From positions 1 to 17,456 of the forward strand of contig DAOWCY010000155.1 in the NCBI GenBank assembly GCA_030639305.1: a stretch of DNA of 17,456 nucleotides, given 5' to 3'. Below, piece after piece: positions 6,297 through 14,669 of the stretch (within the stretch, counting starts at the first letter, position 1; every line of letters starts with the position of its first letter). Source of the DNA: JAGLQA01 sp023135565 (GTDB lineage: Bacteria; Acidobacteriota; Aminicenantia; UBA2199). The notes beneath the pieces were generated by a model. That model was not told the DNA's origin, made no database searches, and saw only the letters and a list, made by a program, of their open reading frames with translations. The position numbers and the translations under genes were made by a program.

Positions 6297-6342
6297 TTTC
6301 AGTTTTTTAGCAAGGTTTTTTGAACTCGTTTGTCAAAATTAT

Positions 6343-6684
6343 ATGAGTCGAAAAATCGAAGACATTATCGGCAAACACAATGCACTGCTGGAAACCGGGG
6401 TGCGGGAAGCCTTCTACTTAGAACAGAAAATAAAATCCCGCTGTCGCGAAATAACAAACCGGCCCTCCCTGCTCGCTTCTCTCGGTCTTAAATTCCTCAG
6501 GTTGGCCGCGGCTCATGCACTGCTTCTTTTTATCCTGGTTTTTGCCAATTTTAGTTTGATTAACGCTTTCCAGGATAAAAAAGATACTCTTCCGGCGGCA
6601 GAACCGGAAACCGCTGTTTTTATGGCTGCGGTGCCGGGCAGCATCTCTTCCGCATACTTAGAGGTAAACCCATGGGAAAAATAA
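6343..6684 (+). CDS. Small one-helix inner-membrane protein, possible CnrY-like anti-sigma factor
   Basis: Unrecognised at family level. It has 113 aa: a charged N-terminal region of about 45 residues (cytosolic by the positive-inside rule), one hydrophobic segment near residues 52-76 (AAAHALLLFILVFANFSLIN), and a short periplasmic tail. It is the first gene of the metal-efflux cluster and overlaps the metal-sensor gene by 13 bases. In cnrYXHCBA, a one-helix anti-sigma protein (CnrY) precedes the sensor CnrX in the same way. Topology and position match; I see no sequence proof of an anti-sigma motif. No ribosome binding site is obvious before the ATG, so the start is only moderately sure. Confidence 0.6.
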   Translation: MSRKIEDIIGKHNALLETGVREAFYLEQKIKSRCREITNRPSLLASLGLKFLRLAAAHALLLFILVFANFSLINAFQDKKDTLPAAEPETAVFMAAVPGSISSAYLEVNPWEK

Positions 6685-7124
6685 TACTGCGTTTACTTTT
6701 TATTCTCTCTTTAAGCTTTAATATCGCCTTTACGGCCCATCTTTTTCTTTCCCCCAAAAAAAGCCCCGCCCGGGACGAATCTATAAAAGAACTAAACCTA
6801 ACAAAAGAACAGCAGGAAAAAATTCGTTCTGCTTCGGCGGCTATCGACCGGGAAAACCGGGAACTATCGGCAAAAGTTGCCGAATGCCGGGAAGAATTGC
6901 TAAAGGTTTTACAGGCCCGGGAAGTGGATAAAGAGAAAGCTTCGCAGTGCATTAAGGATATCAGTGTGCTGCAGCAGCAAATCCAGGAAAATACTATAAA
7001 AAAAATCCTCATCTCTAAACAACACCTCTCCCACGAACAATGCCGCTGCTTTATGGACAATATAGGCAAAAAAATGCATGTACACCCCGACTGCTGCCCG
7101 CACGACTGCAAAGAGAAAAAATAA
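6672..7124 (+). CDS. CnrX/CpxP-like periplasmic heavy-metal sensor
   Basis: The protein has 150 aa: an N-terminal signal-anchor (residues 4-26) followed by a soluble, almost wholly helical periplasmic domain. It has an LTxxQ-like entry, LNLTKEQQEKI, as in CpxP/Spy/ZraP/CnrX heavy-metal-resistance proteins. Long charged helices continue to residue 115. The C-terminus carries a metal-ligand cluster, HLSHEQCRCFM and then HVHPDCCPHDC, giving five His and six Cys in about 30 residues. That tail is unusual for CnrX, whose ligands lie in the helical hairpin, and suggests a soft-metal site. GAGG seven bases before the ATG supports the start. It overlaps the membrane-protein gene upstream, and the TolC gene follows 13 bases downstream, so sensing and efflux are co-expressed. 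Confidence 0.8.
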   Translation: MGKIILRLLFILSLSFNIAFTAHLFLSPKKSPARDESIKELNLTKEQQEKIRSASAAIDRENRELSAKVAECREELLKVLQAREVDKEKASQCIKDISVLQQQIQENTIKKILISKQHLSHEQCRCFMDNIGKKMHVHPDCCPHDCKEKK

Positions 7125-7137
7125 TCAGGATGATAAA

Positions 7138-8493
7138 ATGAGGCGAAATAATTTACACCTAAACATAACCCAGGGAGTTATATTTTCAAGCTTACTTATG
7201 GTGCTGTTTTTATTTTTCTTTCCTGCTTCCCGGCTCATGGCAGGCCAACTCCCCACCGCGCAGGACTCCCCCGAAGCGGTAGAATTGAATGAAGAATCTA
7301 CTCTCTCCGACTACCTGGCTTATGCGGCCTTACACAATCCCGGTTTAAAAGCCGCGTTCTACCGTTGGCAGGCGGCGCTGGCCCGAATCCCATATGTGCG
7401 CGCTCTGCCCCAACCCCAACTCACCTTTGCCTATTTTATCAGGGAAATCGAAACCCGCGTCGGCCCGCAGCGCGGCAAAGTCGGCATCAAACAAATGTTC
7501 CCCTGGTTCGATAAACCGAAGCTGCGCGGCAGTGCGGCGGAGGCTTTCGCGGAAGCGGAAAAGCATCGTTTCGACGCCCAAAAGTTGGCTCTTTTTTACC
7601 GGGTAAAGCAAGCTTATTTCGAACATTATTTTGTGCTGCGCACCGTCGCTCTTCTCAAAGAGAGCGCTGCCCTATTGAAAGACCGGGAAGCGGCATTGGA
7701 AAGTAAATACCGCACCGGCAGCGCTTCTTACGCGGCGCTTTTGAAACTCCAGGTGGAGATAGATAAATTAGAAGAAAGGCGGCAGAGCGCAGCCGCCCTG
7801 CTGATCCCGGTGAAAGCCGCACTGAACGCGGTTCTCAACCGGTTTTTAGACGCACCGCTGGCCGAACCGCGTATAAACATAGATAAGCCCCGGTTTTTCT
7901 CTACCCAATTAGAAAACATCCTGAAAAAAAATAACCCGGCCTTAAAATCTTCTACAGCCCTAATAGAAAAAGCGAAGATCGATTTAAAACTGGCAAAAAG
8001 GAACTACCTGCCCGATTTTTCTTTAGGAGTGGATTATATGATAACCGGGGAAACCGCCATGCCCGGCGTCCCGGACAGTGGTAAAGACCCGCTGGCAGTC
8101 ATGGTTTCCATCCACCTACCGGTATGGTTGAAGAAGAACCGGGCGGCAGTCGGGGCCGCGGACAACCGCTTCCTTGCCGCGCTTAACCGCAAGCAGGAGG
8201 AAGAGAACAAATTGCTCAGCCGTTTACAGATGGTAGTATACCGGTTCCGGGACGCGGAGCGCAAGATGGCGCTTTACAAAGACAAGCTGCTGCCCCGGGC
8301 AAAGCAAGCTTTGGAGGTGACCCGTTCGGCCTTTGAAACCGGGAGTTCCGATTTTCTTGATTTCATCGACTCGCAGCGGACGCTGCTGCATTTCGAGTTG
8401 GAGTATGAACGGGCCAGGACCGATTCTGCCCGGGGTTTTGCCGAAATAGAGATGCTGACCGGCAAACATAATCCAAAAGAAAAGGAAAAGTAA
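7138..8493 (+). CDS. TolC/CusC/CzcC-type outer-membrane efflux channel
   Basis: The protein has 451 aa from ATG 7138. AGGA lies seven bases upstream, and the reading frame is followed by an N-terminal signal peptide ending near FPASRLMAG. A longer frame from 7078 would overlap the sensor gene and lacks a ribosome binding site. The two outer-membrane-efflux repeats are seen: first half with NPGLKAAFYRWQAALARI and PQPQLTFAYFI; second half from about residue 285 with DLKLAKRNYLPDFSLGVDYM and FETGSSDFLDFIDSQRTLLH. These are hallmark CusC/CzcC segments. No lipobox cysteine is present. It forms the trimeric exit duct for the adaptor and RND pump encoded next. A repeat copy fills the gap to the adaptor gene. 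Confidence 0.93.
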   Translation: MRRNNLHLNITQGVIFSSLLMVLFLFFFPASRLMAGQLPTAQDSPEAVELNEESTLSDYLAYAALHNPGLKAAFYRWQAALARIPYVRALPQPQLTFAYFIREIETRVGPQRGKVGIKQMFPWFDKPKLRGSAAEAFAEAEKHRFDAQKLALFYRVKQAYFEHYFVLRTVALLKESAALLKDREAALESKYRTGSASYAALLKLQVEIDKLEERRQSAAALLIPVKAALNAVLNRFLDAPLAEPRINIDKPRFFSTQLENILKKNNPALKSSTALIEKAKIDLKLAKRNYLPDFSLGVDYMITGETAMPGVPDSGKDPLAVMVSIHLPVWLKKNRAAVGAADNRFLAALNRKQEEENKLLSRLQMVVYRFRDAERKMALYKDKLLPRAKQALEVTRSAFETGSSDFLDFIDSQRTLLHFELEYERARTDSARGFAEIEMLTGKHNPKEKEK

Positions 8494-8505
8494 GAATGGG
8501 CCTAC

Positions 8506-8571
8506 AAACAAAAGTTTTTTGGGGGTCCAGGGGGCAATTTTTCAAAAACGCCCCCTGGTCGCCGAAGGCAA
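8506..8571 (+). repeat. 66-bp family-1 repeat, intergenic copy
   Basis: It is identical over 66 bp to 9922-9987. It starts with AAACAAAAGTTTTTTGGGGG, has a 9-bp GC stem CCAGGGGGC/GCCCCCTGG (8527-8558), and ends TCGCCGAAGGCAA. It lies between the channel gene and the AAGGAG ribosome binding site (8577-8582) of the adaptor gene. The hairpin may also stabilise or attenuate the transcript between these cistrons. Confidence 0.95.
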
Positions 8572-8590
8572 TAATTAAGGAGTAAAGCAA

Positions 8591-10453
8591 GTGAAAAAAA
8601 TAATAGAACGCTGGCCGCTGTTGTTGGGTTTGTTAGCTGCTTTTGTGATCGGGCTTTGGCTCGGCGGCGGCGGGTCTAAAGTTGAAGACCACAAAGGTCA
8701 TGCACACACAGCAGCCGCACAGGTTGAAGAACAAATCTGGACCTGTTCTATGCACCCCCAGATCAGGCAGCCCAAAGCGGGCAAATGCCCCATTTGTTTT
8801 ATGGACTTAGTGCCGGCCAAAAGCGGTGAAACCGGCAGGGAGAATCCCCGTCAATTGACTCTATCCCCACATGCCGTCAAGTTGGCGCAGATTCGCACGG
8901 CGGAGGTAGAGCAGCGCGTCGCTGCCGTGGAAATCCCTTTAGTGGGAAAAGTAGAGTATGACGAAACCCGTTTAGGTTATATTACCGCCCGTTTCCCCGG
9001 CAGGATCGAGTCTCTTTATGTTGAATTCACCGGCGCGGCGGTGAAAAAAGGGGACAGGCTGGTATCCCTTTACAGCCCGGAACTCATCACCGCCCAGCAG
9101 GAACTTTTGCAGGCGCTGAAAGCTTCCCGGCGTCCCGGTTCGGGCAAATCTTATGTTGACTCCGCCCGCGAAAAGCTCAAGTTATGGGGTTTAACGCCGG
9201 GTCAGGTCAAAGAGATCGAGAAGCGGGGCAAACCGGCGCGCCGGTTGACTATTTATTCGCCACTCAACGGCATCGTGATTCATAAAGAAGCGGCGGAAGG
9301 TGTTTATGTCAAAACCGGCGCCCGGATTTATACCATAGCCGATCTGTCCCGGGTGTGGGTCAACCTGGACGCTTACGAAACGGACCTGCCCTGGATTCGC
9401 AGCGGTCAAAACGTAACCTTTGAGACCGCCGCCTATCCCGGTGAAATGTTCAAAGGAGACATCGTTTTTATCGACCCGCTGTTAGACCCCAAAACCCGCA
9501 CCGTCAAATTACGTTTGCAAGTCGCTAACCCCCGGTACAAGCTCAAACCGGGGCTGTTTGTGCGGGCCGTGGTGCATGCCGAAGTGTCGGTTTCCGGGGA
9601 GAAAACCTTGATTCCCGCGACTGCTCCTTTGATAACCGGCAGACGGGCGGTAGTTTATGTAGCCGTGCCCGGCAAAGAGGGGGTTTTTGTAGGTAGGGAA
9701 ATCCTGTTAGGTCCCAAAGCCGGGGACTATTACATCGTGCACGAAGGGCTTTCCGCAGGTGAGGAAGTAGTGGTTAACGGCGCATTTAAGATCGACGCCG
9801 ACCTGCAAATCCAGGCCCGGCCCAGCATGATGTCCCCTACTGGAGGCCAGCCTGCTCCCGCTCATCATGGCCACGGCGAATCCGGTACTCTAAACGCTCC
9901 TCCAGCAGTGAAAAACAGCGTAAACAAAAGTTTTTTGGGGGTCCAGGGGGCAATTTTTCAAAAACGCCCCCTGGTCGCCGAAGGCAAAAAAATTCCCACC
10001 TCTTTTAAACAAGAGGTGGATCGAATTGCGGATGTTTATTTTGAAATCCAGCATGCGTTGAGCAGCGACAGCCTGGCAGACGCCCGCAAAGGGAGCAAAA
10101 AACTCCTGGAAAAACTGTCTGCCGTGGATATGACACAACTCAGCGGCGCTCATCGCAACGAGTGGAAGCAATTGGCGAAAACCATAAAAGAAACCGGCAA
10201 AAAAATAATCGCCGCACAGGACATCGAAGCGGCGCGGCTGCAATTGGAAATTTTGACTGTCCCGGTGACGACAGTTGTCAAAAAATTCGGTAGCGGAAAG
10301 AATGTGGTGTACCGTTTTCACTGCCCTATGGCTTTCGATAACAAGGGGGCGTTCTGGCTGCAAAATCACAAAGATACGCGCAATCCCTATTTCGGTGCGT
10401 CCATGCTGCTTTGCAAAGACAAAGTAGAAACATTGGTTGAGAAAAAAAAATGA
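8591..10453 (+). CDS. CusB-type RND periplasmic adaptor with HMBD and DUF3347-like domains
   Basis: The protein has 620 aa and starts at GTG eight bases after AAGGAG. Order: membrane anchor at residues 9-25; a heavy-metal-binding domain near 50-75 (WTCSMHPQIRQ, then KAGKCPICFMDLVP, ligands C52, H55, C66, C69); an adaptor core from 80 to about 415 with YITARFPGRIESLYVEFTGA and SPLNGIVIHKEAAEGVYV; a His-rich linker (HHGHG); and a C-terminal domain from about 470 resembling DUF3347, ending with FHCPMAFDNKGAFWLQ. It links the pump to the TolC channel and probably hands metal to the pump. CusB of E. coli is about 400 aa; the extra length is the two accessory domains. Residues about 444-466 are encoded by a 66-bp repeat in the linker. 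The symbol is withheld because metal specificity is unproved. Confidence 0.93.
   Translation: MKKIIERWPLLLGLLAAFVIGLWLGGGGSKVEDHKGHAHTAAAQVEEQIWTCSMHPQIRQPKAGKCPICFMDLVPAKSGETGRENPRQLTLSPHAVKLAQIRTAEVEQRVAAVEIPLVGKVEYDETRLGYITARFPGRIESLYVEFTGAAVKKGDRLVSLYSPELITAQQELLQALKASRRPGSGKSYVDSAREKLKLWGLTPGQVKEIEKRGKPARRLTIYSPLNGIVIHKEAAEGVYVKTGARIYTIADLSRVWVNLDAYETDLPWIRSGQNVTFETAAYPGEMFKGDIVFIDPLLDPKTRTVKLRLQVANPRYKLKPGLFVRAVVHAEVSVSGEKTLIPATAPLITGRRAVVYVAVPGKEGVFVGREILLGPKAGDYYIVHEGLSAGEEVVVNGAFKIDADLQIQARPSMMSPTGGQPAPAHHGHGESGTLNAPPAVKNSVNKSFLGVQGAIFQKRPLVAEGKKIPTSFKQEVDRIADVYFEIQHALSSDSLADARKGSKKLLEKLSAVDMTQLSGAHRNEWKQLAKTIKETGKKIIAAQDIEAARLQLEILTVPVTTVVKKFGSGKNVVYRFHCPMAFDNKGAFWLQNHKDTRNPYFGASMLLCKDKVETLVEKKK
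9922..9987 (+). repeat. 66-bp family-1 repeat inside the adaptor coding sequence
   Basis: It is identical to the intergenic copy at 8506-8571. Its length is 22 codons, so it keeps frame, and it is read as NKSFLGVQGAIFQKRPLVAE. It falls in the flexible linker between the adaptor core and the C-terminal domain, the place where an insertion is least harmful. Perfect identity of a coding and a non-coding copy shows the sequence is conserved as DNA, or arrived recently. Confidence 0.95.
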
Positions 10454-10468
10454 GAAAAAATAGTAACA

Positions 10469-10666
10469 TGCCTCCGGCGGCCCTCCGGGGGGTCAGAACC
10501 TTTTTGAAAAAAGGTTCCGACACCTCCAAAAACTTCTATTTAGCCAAACGTTTAGGCCCTATGCCAAACGCCTGGGAATGCGCCCAAACGTTGGGCTTAA
10601 CAAAAGTTTTTGCGGGGGTGCAGGGGGCAGTTTTTTCAAAATGCGCCCCCTGCTCGCCGAAGGCAA
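10469..10666. repeat. Array of palindromic repeats between adaptor and pump genes
   Basis: Three adjoining elements fill the 230-bp gap. Positions 10469-10536 are a family-1 copy in minus orientation (tail TGCCTCCGGCGG, hairpin GAACCTTTTTGAAAAAAGGTTC). Positions 10547-10600 are an imperfect inverted repeat, AGCCAAACGTTTAGG opposite CCCAAACGTTGGGCT. Positions 10599-10666 are a plus-orientation copy (CAAAAGTTTTTGCGGGGGTG to CGCCGAAGGCAA). No other gene-like sequence is present. Confidence 0.85.
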
Positions 10667-10683
10667 GTATTTGGAATTAAATT

Positions 10684-13600
10684 ATGCTTGAAAAAATCGT
10701 ATTATTCTTTCTAAAAAATAAACTAATAGTTATATTGTTAGTACTGGGTATCCTGTTCTGGGGCATCGCCGTAGCTCCTTTCGATTGGGACACCGGGCTT
10801 ATTCCCCGCGACCCGGTGCCGGTAGACGCTATCCCCGACATCGGCGAAAACCAACAAATCGTCTTTACCAAGTGGATGGGCCGCTCACCACAGGACGTGG
10901 AAGACCAGATCAGCTATCCTCTTACCGTGTCACTTTTGGGAATCCCCGGTATAAAAACCGTGCGCAGTTATTCCATGTTCGGTTTTTCCACTATTTATGT
11001 GATTTTTAAAGAAGAAGTGGAGTTCTACTGGTCCCGGTCGCGCATTTTAGAAAAACTCAACAGCCTGCCTACCGGTACGCTGCCGGGAAATGTAAAGCCT
11101 ATGTTAGGTCCCGACGCCACGGCTTTAGGCCAGGTGTTCTGGTACACTTTAGAAGGGCGCGACGAAAAAGGCAATCCTACCGGCGGCTGGGACTTGCAGG
11201 AACTAAGAACAATCCAGGACTGGTACGTACGCTACAGCCTGCTGGCAACCGAAGGCATCAGCGAAGTCGCTTCCATAGGCGGTTTCGTCCGGGAGTACCA
11301 GGTGGATGTAGACCCCAACGCCATGCGCGCCTACGGCATCACTTTAGACGAAGTGTTCAATGCCGTCAAAATGTCCAACTTAGACATCGGCGCACGCACC
11401 ATCGAAATCAACAAAGTCGAGTATGTCATCCGCGGCCTGGGTTTCGTAAAAAATATCCGCGACCTCGAGAATTCCGTCATCAAAATGAACGACAACGTGC
11501 CTATCTATATCAAGAATATAGGCAATGTGGCCTTAGGCCCTGCCCTGCGCCGCGGCGCGCTGGATAAAGAAGGCACGGAAGCCGTAGGCGGGGTAGTGGT
11601 GGTGCGTTACGGCGAAAACCCGCTGGCCGCCATCAAAAACCTGAAGAAAAAGATCGTGGAGATCAGCCCCGGACTGCCCAAAAAAACCCTATCCGACGGC
11701 ACTGTCAGCCAGGTACAGATCGTCCCTTTTTATGACCGCGCCGGTTTGATAAAGGAAACTTTAGGCACCTTGAAAAACGCCCTAACAGGAGAAATCTTAA
11801 TCACTATCATCGTGGTCCTCCTGATGCTGCTTAACCTGAGAAGTTCCCTGCTGATCTCCAGTGTGCTGCCGCTGGCGGTGCTGCTCTCCTTTATTGCCAT
11901 GAGATACTTAGGCGTGGACGCCAATATCGTCGCCCTATCGGGCATTGCCATTGCCATCGGCACTATCGTGGATGTGGGCATCGTCTTCGTGGAAAATATC
12001 CTCAAACACATAGATCACAGCAAACCGGGAGAAGACCGGATGACAGTGATTTCCCGCGCCGTCGGCGAAGTGGGCGGCGCGGTGTTAACCGCCGTGGCCA
12101 CCACGATAGTCAGTTTCCTGCCGGTTTTTACCATGGTGGCGGCGGAAGGCAAACTCTTCAAACCCCTGGCTTTTACCAAAACCTTCGCACTGGCAGCTTC
12201 GATTTTGGTGGCAATGTTGATTATTCCCCCCTTCGCCCACCTGCTGCTGGCCCGCAAAAAGAATAAAAAGCCCGCCAAACCCTACTTCTACATCGCTTTA
12301 ATCGCAGTTGGCATCCTGCTGCTGTTCTTGCTCAGTTGGTGGGTGGGGTTGATCGTAATCCTGACCGGCGGCTACCATCTCTATGAGAAAAAAATCCCCG
12401 AAAAAATAAGAAAAAAAGTAAGCACCGGGGTCAATTTCGCCGCTGTTTTTATCGTTACCATCATATTGGCCGGGCACTGGCTCCCTTTGGGCCCGGAAAA
12501 AGGACTTATCCTCAATTTTATTTTCGCCGCCGTTATTATCGGCGCTGTCCTAACTCTTTTCAAGTTCTATGAGCGCGGCTACGGCGCTGTGCTGCGCCGG
12601 GTGCTTAACCATAAAGGACTTTTTTTGACTTTAGTTGTCCTGCTGCTTTTCTTAGGCGGGCTTAGTTGGCTGGGTTTCGATACCTTTTTCGGTTGGCTGC
12701 CCGGCCCGGTGAGGAATTCCGCTCCCGCAGCTTATATGGCAAAAAAATTCCCCGGTTTGGGCAAAGAGTTTATGCCCCCTTTAGATGAAGGTTCTTTTCT
12801 TTACATGCCCACCACCATGCCCCATGCCTCTATCGGCGAAGCGCTGGATGTGATAAAAAAGCAGGATATGGCTTTTGCCGCTATCCCCGAAATCGACACC
12901 GCCGTAGGCAAGTTAGGCCGGGCCGATACGCCTTTAGACCCGGCGCCTGTTTCCATGATCGAAACCATCATCAACTACAAACCCCGCTATATCGTCAACA
13001 GCAAAGGGGAAAGACTTCGTTTCCATTTCCATCCCGGGGAGACCGATTTTTTCCGGGACGAAAAAGGGACTCCCCTACCCGCCCCGGACGGCTCGCCTTA
13101 CAAAGTAAAAGGCAGGTATGCCCGCGATGAGCAGGGCAATTTAATCCCCCACAGCAGCGGTTATCCTTTTCGTTTGTGGCGTCCTGCTTTAGACCCGGAA
13201 CTGAATCCCGGCCGGGAAGCTTGGTCCGGAATCGAGTCCCCGGCGGACATCTGGCAGGAAATCCTAACAGCCGGTCGTATTCCCGGCACTACTTCCGCCC
13301 CGGTGCTGCAGCCTATTTCGGCGCGCATCGTGATGCTGCAGAGCGGCATGCGCGCTCCCATGGGCATTAAAGTCAAAGGCCCCGACCTGCAAACCATCGA
13401 AACAGTCGCCCTGCAAATGGAAAAATTATTAAAAGAGGCGCCCGGCGTAGAAGCGTCGGCAGTGATCGCCGACCGCATTATCGGCAAACCCTACTTAGAG
13501 ATCGAAATCAACCGGGAAGCCATTGCCCGTTACGGTATTCATATGCAAAAAATACAGCATGCCATCGAAGTGGCCGTAGGCGGAAAAACGGTCACCACCA

Positions 13601-14529
13601 CGGTTGAAGGGCGCGAGCGCTACCCCATCCGGGTGCGTTACATGCGGGAGCTGCGGGACAGCCTGGAGGCATTGAACCGGGTGTTGGTGCCCGGTGCCGG
13701 GGGTGTGCAAGTGCCGCTGATGCAATTGGCGAAGATCAACTACGTGCGCGGCCCCCAGGTGATTAAAAGCGAAGACACCTTCCTGGTAGGTTATGTGATG
13801 TTCGACAAGAAGCCCGGTTTCGCCGAAGTAGACGTAGTAGAAGCAGCCCGCAAATATTTAGAAGAAAAAATAGCTTCCGGTGAATTGCAAATCCCGGCCG
13901 GGGTGAGTTATGTCTTTGCCGGAAATTATGAGAACCAGGTCCGTTCAGAAAAAACCTTAATAGTGATTTTACCTTTCTCTCTTTTTATTATCTTTTTGCT
14001 GCTTTACTTCCAGTTTAAGCGGGTTTCTACTACGCTGCTGGTTTTTTCCGGGATTATCGTAGCCTGGGCCGGGGGGTTTATTTTGATCTGGTTATATGGG
14101 CAGCCCTGGTTTTTAGATTTCTCAATTTTCGGTGTGCACATGCAGTCTCTTTTCCAGGTCCATCCCATTAACCTAAGTGTGGCCGTGTGGGTAGGTTTCC
14201 TGGCGCTTTTCGGCATCGCGTCCGATGACGGCGTCATTATTGCCACCTATCTCGACCAGGTTTTTGAAAAGAAGAAACCGGCCACCATCGAGGAGATTCG
14301 CGAAGCCACCGTGGAAGCCGGGAAGCGCCGCATACGGCCCGCCTTGATGACCGCCGGAACCACCATACTGGCCCTGCTGCCCGTACTTACTTCTACCGGG
14401 CGGGGCGCCGACATCATGGTGCCCATGGCGATTCCTTCTTTCGGCGGCATGGTTTTCGTATTGGTTAATATCCTGGTGGTGCCTGTGGTTTACTGCTGGA
14501 TCAGGGAGAAGCAGCTCGGGAAGAGATAG
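10684..14529 (+). CDS. CusA/CzcA-type heavy-metal RND efflux pump, long form
   Basis: This inner-membrane proton antiporter exports metal ions through the adaptor and TolC channel. Family marks: N-terminal helix and VDAIPDIGENQQIVFTKWMG; the fourth-helix motif GIAIAIGTIVDVGIVFVENI with D430 and E437; PAPVSMIETIINYKPRY; and INREAIARYGI. At 1281 aa it is over 200 residues longer than CusA (about 1050). Extra sequence includes about 110 residues at 522-640 with three or four added hydrophobic helices, and a hydrophilic periplasmic insert near 772-870 with HFHPGE. The tenth-helix region reads ASDDGVIIATYL (D1181, D1182), and RPALMT (A1220) replaces the lysine I recall at the RPKAMT site of E. coli CusA. 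Similar long pumps exist in several phyla. Cu/Ag specificity is plausible but unproved. No strong ribosome binding site precedes the ATG. Confidence 0.93.
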   Translation: MLEKIVLFFLKNKLIVILLVLGILFWGIAVAPFDWDTGLIPRDPVPVDAIPDIGENQQIVFTKWMGRSPQDVEDQISYPLTVSLLGIPGIKTVRSYSMFGFSTIYVIFKEEVEFYWSRSRILEKLNSLPTGTLPGNVKPMLGPDATALGQVFWYTLEGRDEKGNPTGGWDLQELRTIQDWYVRYSLLATEGISEVASIGGFVREYQVDVDPNAMRAYGITLDEVFNAVKMSNLDIGARTIEINKVEYVIRGLGFVKNIRDLENSVIKMNDNVPIYIKNIGNVALGPALRRGALDKEGTEAVGGVVVVRYGENPLAAIKNLKKKIVEISPGLPKKTLSDGTVSQVQIVPFYDRAGLIKETLGTLKNALTGEILITIIVVLLMLLNLRSSLLISSVLPLAVLLSFIAMRYLGVDANIVALSGIAIAIGTIVDVGIVFVENILKHIDHSKPGEDRMTVISRAVGEVGGAVLTAVATTIVSFLPVFTMVAAEGKLFKPLAFTKTFALAASILVAMLIIPPFAHLLLARKKNKKPAKPYFYIALIAVGILLLFLLSWWVGLIVILTGGYHLYEKKIPEKIRKKVSTGVNFAAVFIVTIILAGHWLPLGPEKGLILNFIFAAVIIGAVLTLFKFYERGYGAVLRRVLNHKGLFLTLVVLLLFLGGLSWLGFDTFFGWLPGPVRNSAPAAYMAKKFPGLGKEFMPPLDEGSFLYMPTTMPHASIGEALDVIKKQDMAFAAIPEIDTAVGKLGRADTPLDPAPVSMIETIINYKPRYIVNSKGERLRFHFHPGETDFFRDEKGTPLPAPDGSPYKVKGRYARDEQGNLIPHSSGYPFRLWRPALDPELNPGREAWSGIESPADIWQEILTAGRIPGTTSAPVLQPISARIVMLQSGMRAPMGIKVKGPDLQTIETVALQMEKLLKEAPGVEASAVIADRIIGKPYLEIEINREAIARYGIHMQKIQHAIEVAVGGKTVTTTVEGRERYPIRVRYMRELRDSLEALNRVLVPGAGGVQVPLMQLAKINYVRGPQVIKSEDTFLVGYVMFDKKPGFAEVDVVEAARKYLEEKIASGELQIPAGVSYVFAGNYENQVRSEKTLIVILPFSLFIIFLLLYFQFKRVSTTLLVFSGIIVAWAGGFILIWLYGQPWFLDFSIFGVHMQSLFQVHPINLSVAVWVGFLALFGIASDDGVIIATYLDQVFEKKKPATIEEIREATVEAGKRRIRPALMTAGTTILALLPVLTSTGRGADIMVPMAIPSFGGMVFVLVNILVVPVVYCWIREKQLGKR

Positions 14530-14669
14530 TTATGAGTGATGAATTATGAATTATGAGAAAAACGCTGCCGGTACCGGGTACTATTTTCACCACGACGATA
14601 CACAGATGAGCACAAATAATGAAGCAAATAGCAGCGGCAATCCTAATTTTGGAAATAGTATAATTGCTA

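Noticed and set aside
7078..7137. Longer N-terminus of the TolC-type channel from ATG 7078
   Set aside because: It overlaps the sensor gene and would put 20 charged residues before the signal peptide; AGGA precedes ATG 7138.
10450..10680. 76-codon frame between adaptor and pump genes as a real gene
   Set aside because: Entirely made of palindromic repeats. Listed as a finding for possible ribosome bridging, not as a CDS.
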